A stretch of 64,000 nt of DNA, from positions 1 to 64,000 of the forward strand of contig NZ_JAGYPD010000002.1 in NCBI RefSeq assembly GCF_018343515.1, in the 5' to 3' direction. This document shows, in pieces, positions 27,744 through 36,081 of the stretch (the stretch's first letter is position 1; the number at the start of each line of letters is the position of its first letter). The DNA comes from Bacillus sp. FJAT-50079 (GTDB lineage Bacteria > Bacillota > Bacilli > Bacillales > Bacillaceae_C). The notes beneath the pieces were generated by a model. It was not told the DNA's origin. It searched no databases and was given only the letters and a program-made list of their open reading frames with translations. The position numbers and the translations under genes were made by a program.

Positions 27744-29486
27744 ATGAATAATTCGATAAGAGAAATGATCGGGGTTAATGCTGTTTCAATTGAAATAACA
27801 AGAAATGTATTTTTAAAAGGAGAAATACCAACAAATGATAAAAGTGTTTCTTGGGACGGAGAAATACAAATATATAACGAAAAAAGTCATCATAAATCAA
27901 CTTTATTTGGAAGGGTCCCTGTTCAGGTTAAATCTCGTAAAGTGAAACACTTAAATAAAGATAAAATTAAATATAGTTTGAATAAAAATGATATTCGAAA
28001 TTACTACCACGACGGCGGCGTTTTATTCTTTATTGTGGAATTTATCGATACCGACCAGAAAAAAGTCTATTATGATGCTTTATTACCCTTTGATCTTAAA
28101 GAGATTATTGAAAAAATGAAGAATCAAAAAAGTATCAGTCACGAATTTAATATACTGCCTTCAGAAAATGATGCGTTGGATACTATTTGCAGACATTTTA
28201 TAATCAATTCAAAAAAACAGTCGCAAAATGTATTAAGTATTAATGTTTCCGATATAAACAGAAATGGAACGATTGTGATCCCTACTGTAAGCCCTAATTT
28301 ATCCACTATGTTCGATTATCCAGCATACGTGTATTCCAAAGAAGAATATTATAATTTGGAAATTCCTATTAAAAAAATACATATTTTTGAAATTATACAG
28401 GAGACCGATCTTCAAATCGGAGTAAACGGAGAAATCTATTACACAAACGCAACCAAACGGATAGAAAAAGATCGAACAATCATTGAGTTTGGTGATAGTT
28501 TTAAGATGGAGATCCAACGTGGAACAGAACTTAATATTAGGAATTTAAATATAAATTTCACTCGATCCGGCCCCATTAAGGAAAGATTAAAAGATACTAA
28601 ATTTATGGTGTCAATCTTAATCGCAAAACATATCGAAGTTATGGGATCTCAAATCATAATAAATACTGTTGATCATAATGTAATAACTGAATTAACTGAT
28701 CTTATAAGAGACCTTGAAGAATTGGATAAGCTATTTGATGAACTGAACGTTTCATTTGAACAACCATTTAACAATCTAAAAGTAGCTGATTTTAGAAATA
28801 TGGAGAGACTTCGAGATATCATTCTTTACCAAAATTATAATGAATTAGATTTAAAGCAAACTGGTTTTTTGAAACAGGAAATTGGTAATATTACTATCTT
28901 ACTTGCGGTTACAAAAAAGAACGGGGAATGGAGTGTATTTAACGCATTCGAATCGGAAAAACTTTTTCGAATAGTTGCTTCTAAGGAGCCATCTGGGCCT
29001 GGTTTTGAAATCAGCCCGTATATGATGGTAGAAGTAAAACAATTATTTAAAATGGCTAATTTCAATCTACAAGAACTTGAGAAATCATTTTTAAAAATAG
29101 ATTACGATACAGATTCTGCACGACAATATGTAAATTATTATTTATTAGATATTATCCATCACTATGATGAGGTGGATCAAGACAAAGAGATCTTGGATTT
29201 TGCCAAAAAAATGTATGAACACCTGGTTAAGTTTGAAGGAGAAAAAGACGAGACTTATTTTCTAAATGTAATGCAAATTGTAAAGCGGCAACGAAAATAT
29301 ACTCAAGAAGAAATAGCGAAAATCATCAATAGAAAAAATAAAGCGACAGATCCGTTTATCATCTGTGGTTATTTAGCCCTTCTAGGGAATAGAACTGAGT
29401 TTGACTTTTATTTTAGTCAGTTAAGTGAGGAGGATCAGGATAGTTTTAAAGTATTTCCGATTTACAAACTCGTAGAAGGTAATTAA
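27744..29486 (+). CDS. DUF4365-like protein, putative PD-(D/E)XK nuclease
   Basis: 580 residues from ATG 27744 (GGGG at 27732-27735 upstream; a GTG at 27735 is less likely). The N terminus resembles DUF4365 nuclease-like domains: Asp in SVSWDGEIQIY (about 38) and VPVQVKSR (about 60-64), an arrangement D...QxK like the PD-(D/E)XK core. The other 450 residues are not recognised; 320-560 is helical with tetratricopeptide-like character and no membrane segment. It ends 355 bp before the retron RNA with a terminator between, so it is separately transcribed. Position in a transposon cargo next to a retron suggests phage defence; unproven. Confidence 0.65.
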   Translation: MNNSIREMIGVNAVSIEITRNVFLKGEIPTNDKSVSWDGEIQIYNEKSHHKSTLFGRVPVQVKSRKVKHLNKDKIKYSLNKNDIRNYYHDGGVLFFIVEFIDTDQKKVYYDALLPFDLKEIIEKMKNQKSISHEFNILPSENDALDTICRHFIINSKKQSQNVLSINVSDINRNGTIVIPTVSPNLSTMFDYPAYVYSKEEYYNLEIPIKKIHIFEIIQETDLQIGVNGEIYYTNATKRIEKDRTIIEFGDSFKMEIQRGTELNIRNLNINFTRSGPIKERLKDTKFMVSILIAKHIEVMGSQIIINTVDHNVITELTDLIRDLEELDKLFDELNVSFEQPFNNLKVADFRNMERLRDIILYQNYNELDLKQTGFLKQEIGNITILLAVTKKNGEWSVFNAFESEKLFRIVASKEPSGPGFEISPYMMVEVKQLFKMANFNLQELEKSFLKIDYDTDSARQYVNYYLLDIIHHYDEVDQDKEILDFAKKMYEHLVKFEGEKDETYFLNVMQIVKRQRKYTQEEIAKIINRKNKATDPFIICGYLALLGNRTEFDFYFSQLSEEDQDSFKVFPIYKLVEGN

Positions 29487-29529
29487 TTTCTTAACTGGCA
29501 TTCAAAACTCGGTTTTATTCTATGTAAAT

Positions 29530-29557
29530 AAAACAAGCCGAATCTCTGGCTTGTTTT
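29530..29557. terminator. Terminator after the DUF4365-like gene
   Basis: AAAACAAGCC / GGCTTGTTTT, perfect 10-bp stem, 8-nt loop. Confidence 0.85.
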
Positions 29558-29828
29558 AGCTAAATCACCTTCAACCTCTGGTTTTTCCCCTCTATTTCAT
29601 CACTTGTGCTGTTTAACCCCGTTTTATCTCATTGATCAAAGGTAGAGGGCGATATGTATAAATAATCCTCGTCTCTCATCAGTCAAATTATTAACAAGAT
29701 CAAGGTTTAGGAATAAGAGACGAAATAGAAAAATAAAAAATTAAGCAAGATTTAATTGGTACTGTATTAATAAAAGATTCTAGATAATAAAAATCATTAT
29801 AAATATCCCATTTAGTTAAAAAGAAGTG

Positions 29829-29834
29829 TATAAT
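29829..29834 (+). promoter_or_regulatory. -10 box for the retron RNA
   Basis: A perfect TATAAT lies 6 bp before the a1 repeat, so transcription would start at or near the first base of a1. No good -35 box is visible; the upstream stretch is AT-rich. Confidence 0.55.
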
Positions 29835-29840
29835 TTTATT

Positions 29841-29984
29841 AACGTGTGGCTAGATTTTTCGCTTGTGTTTCGCAAGTGTTGACAAAAATGGTGGGAACGT
29901 TCGCTTCTCCGATTCTAATTATCTGCATGGTGGTATACTTCACGGTTTATTCGCCGCCTTTCGCCTAATGAGTAGCCACACGTT
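29841..29984 (+). ncRNA. Candidate retron msr-msd RNA
   Basis: A 144-nt non-coding segment directly upstream of the RT gene, bounded by a perfect 12-bp complementary pair: AACGTGTGGCTA (29841-29852) and TAGCCACACGTT (29973-29984). This is the a1/a2 arrangement of retron RNAs, needed to prime reverse transcription. Between them: a hairpin CGCTTG / CAAGTG (29860-29878), a second possible stem GGGAA / TTC-CC near 29893-29910, and GGTGG / CCGCC (29929-29958), the likely msd stem. A -10 box sits just upstream. The priming G and the exact msr/msd border cannot be fixed by eye. Confidence 0.85.
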
Positions 29985-30007
29985 TATTTATGAAGGAGTT
30001 TTATATA

Positions 30008-31744
30008 ATGGAATTTCACGATATAAAAACACGAAATCACCTTGCTGACTTTCTTAAGATTCCCAGAAAAAATCTTAGTTATCTATTGTATAAAAGGGGA
30101 ATTAATACTTTATACAGTTCGTTTGAAATAGATAAAAAAAATGGTGGCGTTCGAAAAATTAATGCTCCATTAGCAGAACTCAAAGACATTCAAAAAAAAC
30201 TTGCAGTGGCATTGTATAAGCATAAGAAAAATAACCAGAAGATAAAAAATAATCTCTCTCATGCATTCGAAAAAGAAAAGAGCATCGTAACTAATGCAAA
30301 AATTCATCGGAATAAAAGATTAGTTTTGAATATTGATTTAGAAAACTTTTTTGAAAGTTTTCATTTTGGTCGTGTAAGAGGTTTTTTTATTAAGAATAAT
30401 AAATTCTTATTATCTAGTGAAGTAGCCACAGTTATTGCACAATTAACATGTTACGAAGGAAAACTACCGCAAGGTGCGCCAACTTCTCCAATTATTACAA
30501 ACCTAATTTGTGAGATACTTGACCAAAGATTATTGAAAATCGCAAAAAAATACAAGTTGGATTATACACGTTATGCAGATGATTTGACATTCTCTACCAA
30601 CGATAAAAATTTTTTTGATCTACAAACGGCATTTTATGAAAGATTATCAAGTGAGTTAATACGAGCTGGGTTTAAAATTAATGATAAGAAGAAAAGGTTA
30701 CAAATTAGAGATTCAAGACAGGTGGTAACAGGACTTGTTGTAAATAAGAAAATCAACGTTAAGAGAATTTATTACAAAGAGACTAGAGCAATGGCTCATC
30801 AACTCTATAAAGAAGGAAAGTTTGAGATTAATGGTAAACCCGCCAACCTTAATCAATTAGAAGGAAGATTTACGTTTATAAATCAATTAACTAGGTACAA
30901 TAATAAATTAGATGGTGAGAAACATAATTTTAATAACTTGAGTTCGAGAGAACTTCAATATCAAAAGTTTCTTTTTTATAAATACTTCTATGCTAACCCA
31001 AAGCCAATAATTGTAACGGAAGGTAAAACAGATATTGCTTATTTAAAAGCATCTTTAAAAAATCTCTATAATGAATATCCTAATTTAATTACAAAAAATA
31101 TTGATGGGTCATTTGAGTTTAAAGTATCATTTTTAAATAAAACTAAGAGATTAGCATACTTTCTGGGGATTTTCCAGGATGGGGGGAGTGGACTAAATAA
31201 TATATATAAGTTCTTTGATGCTAATACTAAGAAATCCACTACAAATTATTTGAGTTATTTTAAGATGATAAGCAATACTTTACCTAAAAGCCCCGTAATT
31301 TTAATGTTTGATAATGAGATTAAAAGTGGAAAGAATAAACCCATAGGTAATTTTATTAACCATGCAAAGCTTGATGATAAAAAAAAGGGTATATTAGAGG
31401 ATAAATACATGGTTAATATCATTGATAATTTATACCTTTTAACTGTACCGTTAATTGATGGAAAGTCCGAATGTGACATAGAAGACTTATTTGGAAAAAA
31501 TACCCTTTCGCAAAAAATAGATGGAAGAGAATTTTGCAGGAAGGACAAGTATGATCACTCGAAGTACTATGGCAAGGAAATTTTCTCTAAGTATATTCTA
31601 AATAACTATACTGATATAAACTTTAATAAATTTAGATCGATTTTAAATAACATAAACAATATAATAGAAATATACACAAAGGGGATTATTGAAGCAAAAA
31701 GTTTAGGTAAGAGTAGTGAGAATAAAATTCTTGTAGAAGTCTAA
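30008..31744 (+). CDS. Retron reverse transcriptase fused to a TOPRIM-like domain
   Basis: 578 residues from ATG 30008, with AAGGAG 9 nt upstream. RT part (about 1-310): NIDLENFFESF, LPQGAPTSP (about 153-161), catalytic YADD (about 189-192) and RQVVTGLVVN, whose VTG triplet is the retron hallmark. The C-terminal part looks like TOPRIM: PIIVTEGKTDIAYLKA (Glu near 337) and VILMFDNE (near 432-437), acidic residues that would bind Mg2+. The RT should make msDNA from the RNA upstream; the TOPRIM part is probably the toxic or nicking effector, as retrons act against phage through an effector. No separate accessory gene is in the same operon, so the fusion may be self-contained. Confidence 0.92.
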   Translation: MEFHDIKTRNHLADFLKIPRKNLSYLLYKRGINTLYSSFEIDKKNGGVRKINAPLAELKDIQKKLAVALYKHKKNNQKIKNNLSHAFEKEKSIVTNAKIHRNKRLVLNIDLENFFESFHFGRVRGFFIKNNKFLLSSEVATVIAQLTCYEGKLPQGAPTSPIITNLICEILDQRLLKIAKKYKLDYTRYADDLTFSTNDKNFFDLQTAFYERLSSELIRAGFKINDKKKRLQIRDSRQVVTGLVVNKKINVKRIYYKETRAMAHQLYKEGKFEINGKPANLNQLEGRFTFINQLTRYNNKLDGEKHNFNNLSSRELQYQKFLFYKYFYANPKPIIVTEGKTDIAYLKASLKNLYNEYPNLITKNIDGSFEFKVSFLNKTKRLAYFLGIFQDGGSGLNNIYKFFDANTKKSTTNYLSYFKMISNTLPKSPVILMFDNEIKSGKNKPIGNFINHAKLDDKKKGILEDKYMVNIIDNLYLLTVPLIDGKSECDIEDLFGKNTLSQKIDGREFCRKDKYDHSKYYGKEIFSKYILNNYTDINFNKFRSILNNINNIIEIYTKGIIEAKSLGKSSENKILVEV

Positions 31745-31805
31745 AAGTAGTGTGGTTATTCACTCCTCAAAAACATAAATCCGATTTGGAAGATCCTTTT
31801 GCAGT

Positions 31806-32036
31806 ATGATCAAAACCTTAGACGGAATACTTTTGGAATATGTTCTTGCGTTCTACAGTGAATTTACAGCAAAAATGATTGACGGAGCTTTTGATTACAA
31901 TATAAAAATCGAAAAAATTGATATTGAGGCTATATCGCAATTAAATGTAAATCTCATTATTAATAGTATATTTAATAATTATTTAGAGCAACATCTCTCC
32001 AAATCACATGATTTAATTCCTGGTGAAATTATTTAG
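31806..32036 (+). CDS. Hypothetical short ORF downstream of the retron
   Basis: 76 codons starting ATG 31806, MIKTLDGILLEYVLAFYSEFTAKMIDGAF..., with no strong ribosome binding site and no recognised family. It lies between the RT gene and a strong terminator, so it could be co-transcribed with the retron. It might be a third component or a gene relic; AT-rich sequence weakens the coding case. Confidence 0.3.
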   Translation: MIKTLDGILLEYVLAFYSEFTAKMIDGAFDYNIKIEKIDIEAISQLNVNLIINSIFNNYLEQHLSKSHDLIPGEII

Positions 32037-32080
32037 ATGATTTCATTTGCGATATTGATTTTATTAATTTTATGATATAT

Positions 32081-32113
32081 AAAATAGCCCTTTCAATTGG
32101 GAAGGGCTATTTT
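32081..32113. terminator. Terminator at the distal end of the transposon cargo
   Basis: AAAATAGCCCTT / AAGGGCTATTTT with T tract, between the last cargo ORF and the distal transposon end. Confidence 0.85.
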
Positions 32114-32268
32114 ACATTTCATTGTACCACCTATAAACAATCCGGATACCTACCTACAATTTCATACAAAGTTCCTCTATCGCAAATTAAACAAAATAAG
32201 TCTTACGAAAAAATAATTGTTGGAGGGTTAAATTCAAAATGGCTCTTTTTCTATTCCCATACGGTTTT

Positions 32269-32417
32269 GTTTCCAACTTTAATTGTAATACATTTTATCC
32301 CGTTTATTATTTTTTCCTCACCCGTTACCAACTTTATTTTTATTCATCCAAATTTTAACAACCCTTGAACGCTCAATTAATAAGGAGTCTTGTTTCCAAC
32401 TTTTTTTGTATTATACA
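32269..32417 (-). repeat. Distal (L-type) end with three spaced TnsB-like sites
   Basis: GTTTCCAACTTT at 32269, GTTACCAACTTT at 32324 and GTTTCCAACTTT at 32392, all inverted relative to the proximal sites and spaced 55 and 68 bp. The last one is followed by the terminus ending ACA at 32417. Three widely spaced sites is the Tn7L layout. Confidence 0.85.
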
Positions 32418-32423
32418 TTTGTT

Positions 32424-32521
32424 TGTGGATTTGAAATAAAGTCGTACCGTTTGTAAAAAAGATGTACTGTTTGAAATAAAGATATACCGTTTACCCCATT
32501 GGATTTTTTATCTAATGGGGT
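32424..32521 (+). repeat. R-type end of the older element: three 20-bp sites plus terminator
   Basis: Starting TGTGGA at 32424, three units with an exact 20-bp period occupy 32431-32450, 32451-32470 and 32471-32490 (consensus TTGAAATAAAGNNGTACCGT). A hairpin terminator follows: ACCCCATT / AATGGGGT (32493-32521). The same order, sites then hairpin, recurs at 46735. The sites differ in sequence from those of the younger element, so they served a different TnsB. Confidence 0.8.
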
Positions 32522-32869
32522 GTTTCGTTGTAGAAGGACTAACTTAATTAAGTAGTTCAGTGTAAACTGAATTTATAGAAATAATCGAATGATATATGGA
32601 AGTTTGTGACAAATGTACTCAAACTAAAGAGCAGTATTGTTTAATAACCAAAGGGAAACATTGAGAAAAATAGGTGGAAAGTATATGAATAATTATCCCC
32701 AATTGACACCGTTAGGGAAATGAGGAAGGAGCTTCAAAATAATTTAATAAAAAATTAGTGAAATGATTCTTTTCTTCACCGGCAATGCTGTATCTTAATT
32801 GTCCCTTTGTTAATACTAGAATTTGAAACAGTATATTGCAAAATGACAGGAACATAGGAGGTATGAAAT
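32522..32869. other. Gene-poor stretch with small relics
   Basis: About 350 bp. A 22-codon frame at 32596-32664 (MEVCDKCTQTKEQYCLITKGKH) looks like part of a small zinc-ribbon protein. The rest shows no gene; AT content rises toward the VOC gene. Confidence 0.35.
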
Positions 32870-33307
32870 TTGAAGATCCAAAGAATAGATCATGTGGGTG
32901 TAATCGTAAATGATCTCTCTGCCGCTAAAGAGTTTTTTGTCGATTTTGGACTTGAGGTGAAAGGGGAATGGGAAATGGAAGGAGAGTTGATGGGATATGC
33001 AGTTGGGCTTAATGACGTTAAAGTAGCGTGTGTAGGATTGGGAACGCCAGATGGTCAGACATGGATAGAGCTAATCAAATTTTATTCTCCGCTAGATGAA
33101 AAAGGTATTCAGCAATCCTTTGCAAATACATTGGGCATCCGACATATTGCATTTACTGTTGAAGATATTGAAGCTACTGTTGCCAAATTGAAAAAGAAGG
33201 GTGCGGAAATCTTTAGTAAGATACAGCAATATGAAGAAAGTTATAAATTATGCTACGTTCGTGGTCCAGAGGGAATTATTTTGGAATTAGCTGAGGAAAT
33301 CAAATAA
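32870..33307 (+). CDS. VOC-family (glyoxalase/bleomycin resistance fold) protein
   Basis: 145 residues, two VOC repeats: IQRIDHVGVIVNDLSAAKEFF...LGLGTPDGQTWIELIKF and LGIRHIAFTVEDIEATVAKL...YVRGPEGIILELAEE. The metal-ligand positions are occupied (His near 8, Glu near 67, His near 93, Glu near 139). TTG start with TAGGAGGT upstream. Function could be lactoylglutathione-lyase-like, methylmalonyl-CoA epimerase-like or thiol-transfer resistance; the sequence alone does not decide. Confidence 0.85.
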   Translation: MKIQRIDHVGVIVNDLSAAKEFFVDFGLEVKGEWEMEGELMGYAVGLNDVKVACVGLGTPDGQTWIELIKFYSPLDEKGIQQSFANTLGIRHIAFTVEDIEATVAKLKKKGAEIFSKIQQYEESYKLCYVRGPEGIILELAEEIK

Positions 33308-33460
33308 GTAATGTTAATTAAAATGAAGTACGACTCTTTGTCACTTTCTATTTTTATGGTTGTGAAGAAATGTACTTAAGGTTAGTTGCATAAGGAAGAA
33401 ACTTTTTGTAATGATTATTCGTAACTTTAACGGCTTCAATGGACGGAGGGAGCGTACTTT

Positions 33461-33639
33461 ATGCAGAAAGATCAAAAAGAAAAACAGAAAAAAATCCTAT
33501 GATTGATTTTGCTGATTCCGTTAACCGTTCAATGGTTGGTGACCTAAGTGCATTAGGAAATGGTGGCGGTCTTACAAAAATCATTACATTAGTTATCATT
33601 ATTATCGCGTTGTTTATTCTTTCTAGATATTCTTATTAA
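33461..33639 (+). pseudogene. DUF6366-like small membrane protein, probably frameshifted
   Basis: GGAGGG (33445-33450) is spaced for ATG 33461, whose frame (MQKDQKEKQKK) stops after 13 codons in an A-rich run. The adjacent frame continues NPMIDFADSVNRSMVGDLSALGNGGGLTKIITLVIIIIALFILS, matching the conserved NPM..FAD..NRS motif plus C-terminal helix of DUF6366 proteins of Bacillus. A one-base indel in the A run would restore one protein. Alternatively translation starts at ATG 33439 or an internal ATG. Confidence 0.55.
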
Positions 33640-33742
33640 GCTATTGGTGGCAATTGTTGAACGGGAACAGTTGCTTCTTGTATTAATGTGGCAGGATCGT
33701 TGAAGAGGATTGGGAATTATACCCTAAAGGGGTGTAATAATA

Positions 33743-33868
33743 ATGAAAAATATAATTAGTATTGTTTTACTTATGTTAATTTCCGCTAGTGTTAGTGGGA
33801 AGGTATCAGCCGATGAGGCATTAAAAGTACTTGAGTGCCAATTTAAGCAAGTTGTGAAATTACCCCTC
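33743..33868 (+). pseudogene. Truncated secreted protein start
   Basis: A good GGGGTG site precedes an N-terminal signal peptide (MKNIISIVLLMLISASVSGKVSADE) and about 20 more residues, after which the open frame continues to 34099 with cysteine- and phenylalanine-rich sequence that looks non-coding. Probably a gene start joined to unrelated DNA. Confidence 0.4.
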
Positions 33869-34076
33869 AGCCCAATTAATTTACTAAACCGCACCAACAT
33901 GTTAAGGTTCGCAATCATTTCATCATTACCTAGTAATAGCCTGAGATTCATCATGTACATATGTAGATGTTTTTGTCATTCCTTTTGTTACGAGCTGGAC
34001 AATCTCATATACAGAATTTTTCCTTTTATAGTATACTGGGAATCTTGTTACAAAAATATACTTAAGGAGTTTAGCA

Positions 34077-34595
34077 ATGGAAAAGTGGGATTTATATAAT
34101 AAGCATCGTAATAAAATAGAGAAACAAATAACTCGTGGAGGTGAAATGACACTAGACGAGTTTCATTTAGTGGTACACGTGTGTATATTTAATTCAAAAG
34201 GAGAAATGCTAATTCAGCAACGTCAGCCCTTTAAGCAAGGGTGGTCGAACCTGTGGGATATCACTTGTGGTGGTAGTGCGGTTGCAGGCGATACAAGTCA
34301 GCAGGCTGCTTCAAGAGAGTTATTTGAGGAACTGGGGATTCACTATAACTTTGAAAAGATACGTCCACAATTTACTATTAACTTTGAACGTGGCTTTGAT
34401 GATTATTATTTAATTGAATATGACTTAGAGTTGAATGAATTGACGTTACAGACTGAAGAGGTACAAGCGGTGAAATGGGCTTCAAAAGAGGAAATCTTAA
34501 AGCTAATTGAATTAAAAAAATTTATACCCTATTATGAGAGTATTATTGCGTTTCTTTTTGAGGGTCGATATCATTATGGCTCTATTCGTCTTTAA
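34077..34595 (+). CDS. Nudix hydrolase
   Basis: 172 residues with a full Nudix box at about 70-92 (GSAVAGDTSQQAASRELFEELGI, fitting Gx5Ex7REUxEExGU except that the first Glu is replaced near AGD). It hydrolyses nucleoside-diphosphate-linked compounds; the N-terminal FHLVVHVCIFNSKGEMLIQQR is close to IPP-isomerase-like/YfcD Nudix proteins. Start ATG 34077 has AAGGAG upstream. Free-standing gene. Confidence 0.88.
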   Translation: MEKWDLYNKHRNKIEKQITRGGEMTLDEFHLVVHVCIFNSKGEMLIQQRQPFKQGWSNLWDITCGGSAVAGDTSQQAASRELFEELGIHYNFEKIRPQFTINFERGFDDYYLIEYDLELNELTLQTEEVQAVKWASKEEILKLIELKKFIPYYESIIAFLFEGRYHYGSIRL

Positions 34596-34787
34596 ATGAA
34601 ACATATTCATTCAATAATACATTCCCAAATGCAGGTTTGGGGACACACCTAAAAGTCATAAACGCTGTTATATCATTGTTTGTAATCTTTTTTGAGGTGC
34701 ATATTGTTTATACGGTTTTTATGCAAAAGTATATAAACATAGCTACAATAATACTTTTTAAGATTTTGCAGATAAATAGGTGAAAAA

Positions 34788-35234
34788 ATGATTTCAATTG
34801 ATAGAAAATTAAGATTACGAGATATAGAGATTTTTCGTTTCTTCAAAGACGACAAAGTGTTATCTTATGTCATTATTGAAGATACGAGAGGACCTTATAC
34901 AGAAGAAGACAAAAAGTTAGATTCACTTTGTTTTTTAGATGAAGAAGATTTAAATAAAATTGTTAATGTATTTAAAATTTACCTTTTAACTGATGAACCT
35001 TTAGATAAAGGGGATTCAATGATGTTAAGAGAGTTTTTCGGAAATTTAGTCGACATTAGTTCTAATACGAACTTTATTATTAAAGAATATGTACAAAATG
35101 ACTTATATGAACATATAGACGATTCTTGGGATATTAAAACTTATCAAAGAATGTTAGATATCGTTGGATCAAATTATAAAATCCAAGCCATTGATGAGGA
35201 GAATTGGTTGAATTTATCTCAAGATAAAATTTAA
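34788..35234 (+). CDS. Hypothetical protein, 148 residues
   Basis: Acidic soluble protein (MISIDRKLRLRDIEIFRFFKDDKVLSYVIIED...), no membrane segment or known motif. AGGTG lies 8 bp before the ATG. Not recognised; AT-rich codon use like its neighbours. Followed by a gene-free stretch with a short coding-like relic (35236-35340). Confidence 0.6.
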   Translation: MISIDRKLRLRDIEIFRFFKDDKVLSYVIIEDTRGPYTEEDKKLDSLCFLDEEDLNKIVNVFKIYLLTDEPLDKGDSMMLREFFGNLVDISSNTNFIIKEYVQNDLYEHIDDSWDIKTYQRMLDIVGSNYKIQAIDEENWLNLSQDKI

Positions 35235-35422
35235 TTATATGGATTGAAGTTAAGACGCATTTAAATCAGAAGGAAACATATTTTGGTACTGCAAAGGTTT
35301 GCAACAAAGGACAAATTGTCATTCTTTTAGAATTTAATTAGGTGCAAAAGATGATTACAAATCAACAATTAGTAATCAACAATTTTGAAGAAAAGTTAAA
35401 AGTATTTACTCATCTATAAAAT

Positions 35423-35568
35423 GATCAAACTTTTTTATAAAAAATGTATAATGTTTCACATAGAATGAATTCGTTTTGATCAATCTTTTTTCAAAACGGA
35501 TTCTTTTAATTTAACGTAAAATATGGGTTTACCAGGTATTTTTGATCAAACTTTATTTTAATGCTGCA
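35423..35568 (-). repeat. L-type end relic
   Basis: Three sites GATCAAACTTTTTT (35423), GATCAATCTTTTTT (35478) and GATCAAACTTTATT (35544), spaced 55 and 66 bp, then a terminus ...TTAATGCTGCA at 35568. The spacing equals that of the younger element's L end (55, 68). The region is clearly similar to 46589-46729. Confidence 0.7.
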
Positions 35569-35673
35569 CCAAGAGCTTAATTACTCAACATTAATGCAAG
35601 GAATCGAGCTTATTATCTCGGAATTCCTCAACGGTGTAAATTGTTCTTTACTGCAAGACTTCTCCTTGTATAT

Positions 35674-35750
35674 AAATCAAAAAAAATTGATTTATTGGTT
35701 GCATATACAAAAAGTTTTCAATTATACTTTTAATATCAAAAAAATTTGAT
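35674..35750 (+). promoter_or_regulatory. ars promoter with two ArsR-type operators
   Basis: TTGCAT (35699-35704), 18-bp spacer, TATACT (35723-35728). Inverted repeats AAATCAA-N6-TTGATTT (35674-35693) and ATCAAA-N4-TTTGAT (35735-35750) flank it. ArsR-family repressors bind such ATCAA/TTGAT palindromes, so arsenite should relieve repression here. Confidence 0.75.
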
Positions 35751-35766
35751 GAAAGGAAAGTTATTT

Positions 35767-36081
35767 ATGACTGTAATGATGAAACAGTTTAAGCAATATG
35801 AAAAAAAGTTTAAAGCTTTAGCTGATCAGACACGCTTGGAAATCATGTATGAGCTTTGTCAAAGAGGAAAAACATGTGTATGTGATTTAACTGAGGTATT
35901 TCAAATGACTCAATCTAAGCTATCTTATCATTTGAAAATTTTATTGGACGCAGGGTTAATTATAAAAGAAACAAAAGGTACATGGAGTTATTATGATTTA
36001 AATGATACAGAGGTAAATGCTTTGTTGTCAGAAGAATTATGTTGCATTTTTAGAAAAAAAGGAAAAGGAAACTGCTGTTAA
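35767..36081 (+). CDS. arsR: ArsR arsenical resistance repressor
   Basis: 104 residues from ATG 35767 (GAAAGGAAAG upstream). Winged helix: FKALADQTRLEIMYELCQRGKTCVCDLTEVFQMTQSKLSYHLKILLDAGLI. The metal site CVCDL, with two Cys in the recognition helix, is the arsenic-sensing motif. C-terminal CC and CxxxxxxGNCC add further thiols. First gene of arsR-(relic)-arsB-arsC. Confidence 0.95.
   Translation: MTVMMKQFKQYEKKFKALADQTRLEIMYELCQRGKTCVCDLTEVFQMTQSKLSYHLKILLDAGLIIKETKGTWSYYDLNDTEVNALLSEELCCIFRKKGKGNCC

Larger units (their letters stand above)
12320..32417 (+). mobile_element. Complete Tn7-like transposon at attTn7 (20,098 bp)
   Basis: The glmS-proximal terminus starts TGTATAGGAC at 12320 and the distal one ends GTATTATACA at 32417. 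Their outer 26 bp are inverted and match except in the middle (TGTATA, two variable bases, AC, A/T-rich six, AGTTGGAAAC). The 5 bp outside are TTTGT on both sides (12315-12319, 32418-32422), a perfect target duplication. Dense sites lie next to tnsA and glmS, spaced sites at the far end, as for Tn7R and Tn7L. It encodes TnsA, TnsB, TnsC and two TniQ proteins, with about 11.5 kb of cargo (20.9-32.4 kb). No tnsE-like gene is seen. All core genes are open, so it may be active. Confidence 0.95.

Noticed and set aside
35561-35749. 62-codon ORF upstream of arsR
   Set aside because: Starts inside the L-type end, runs through the ars promoter and operators and has no ribosome binding site.
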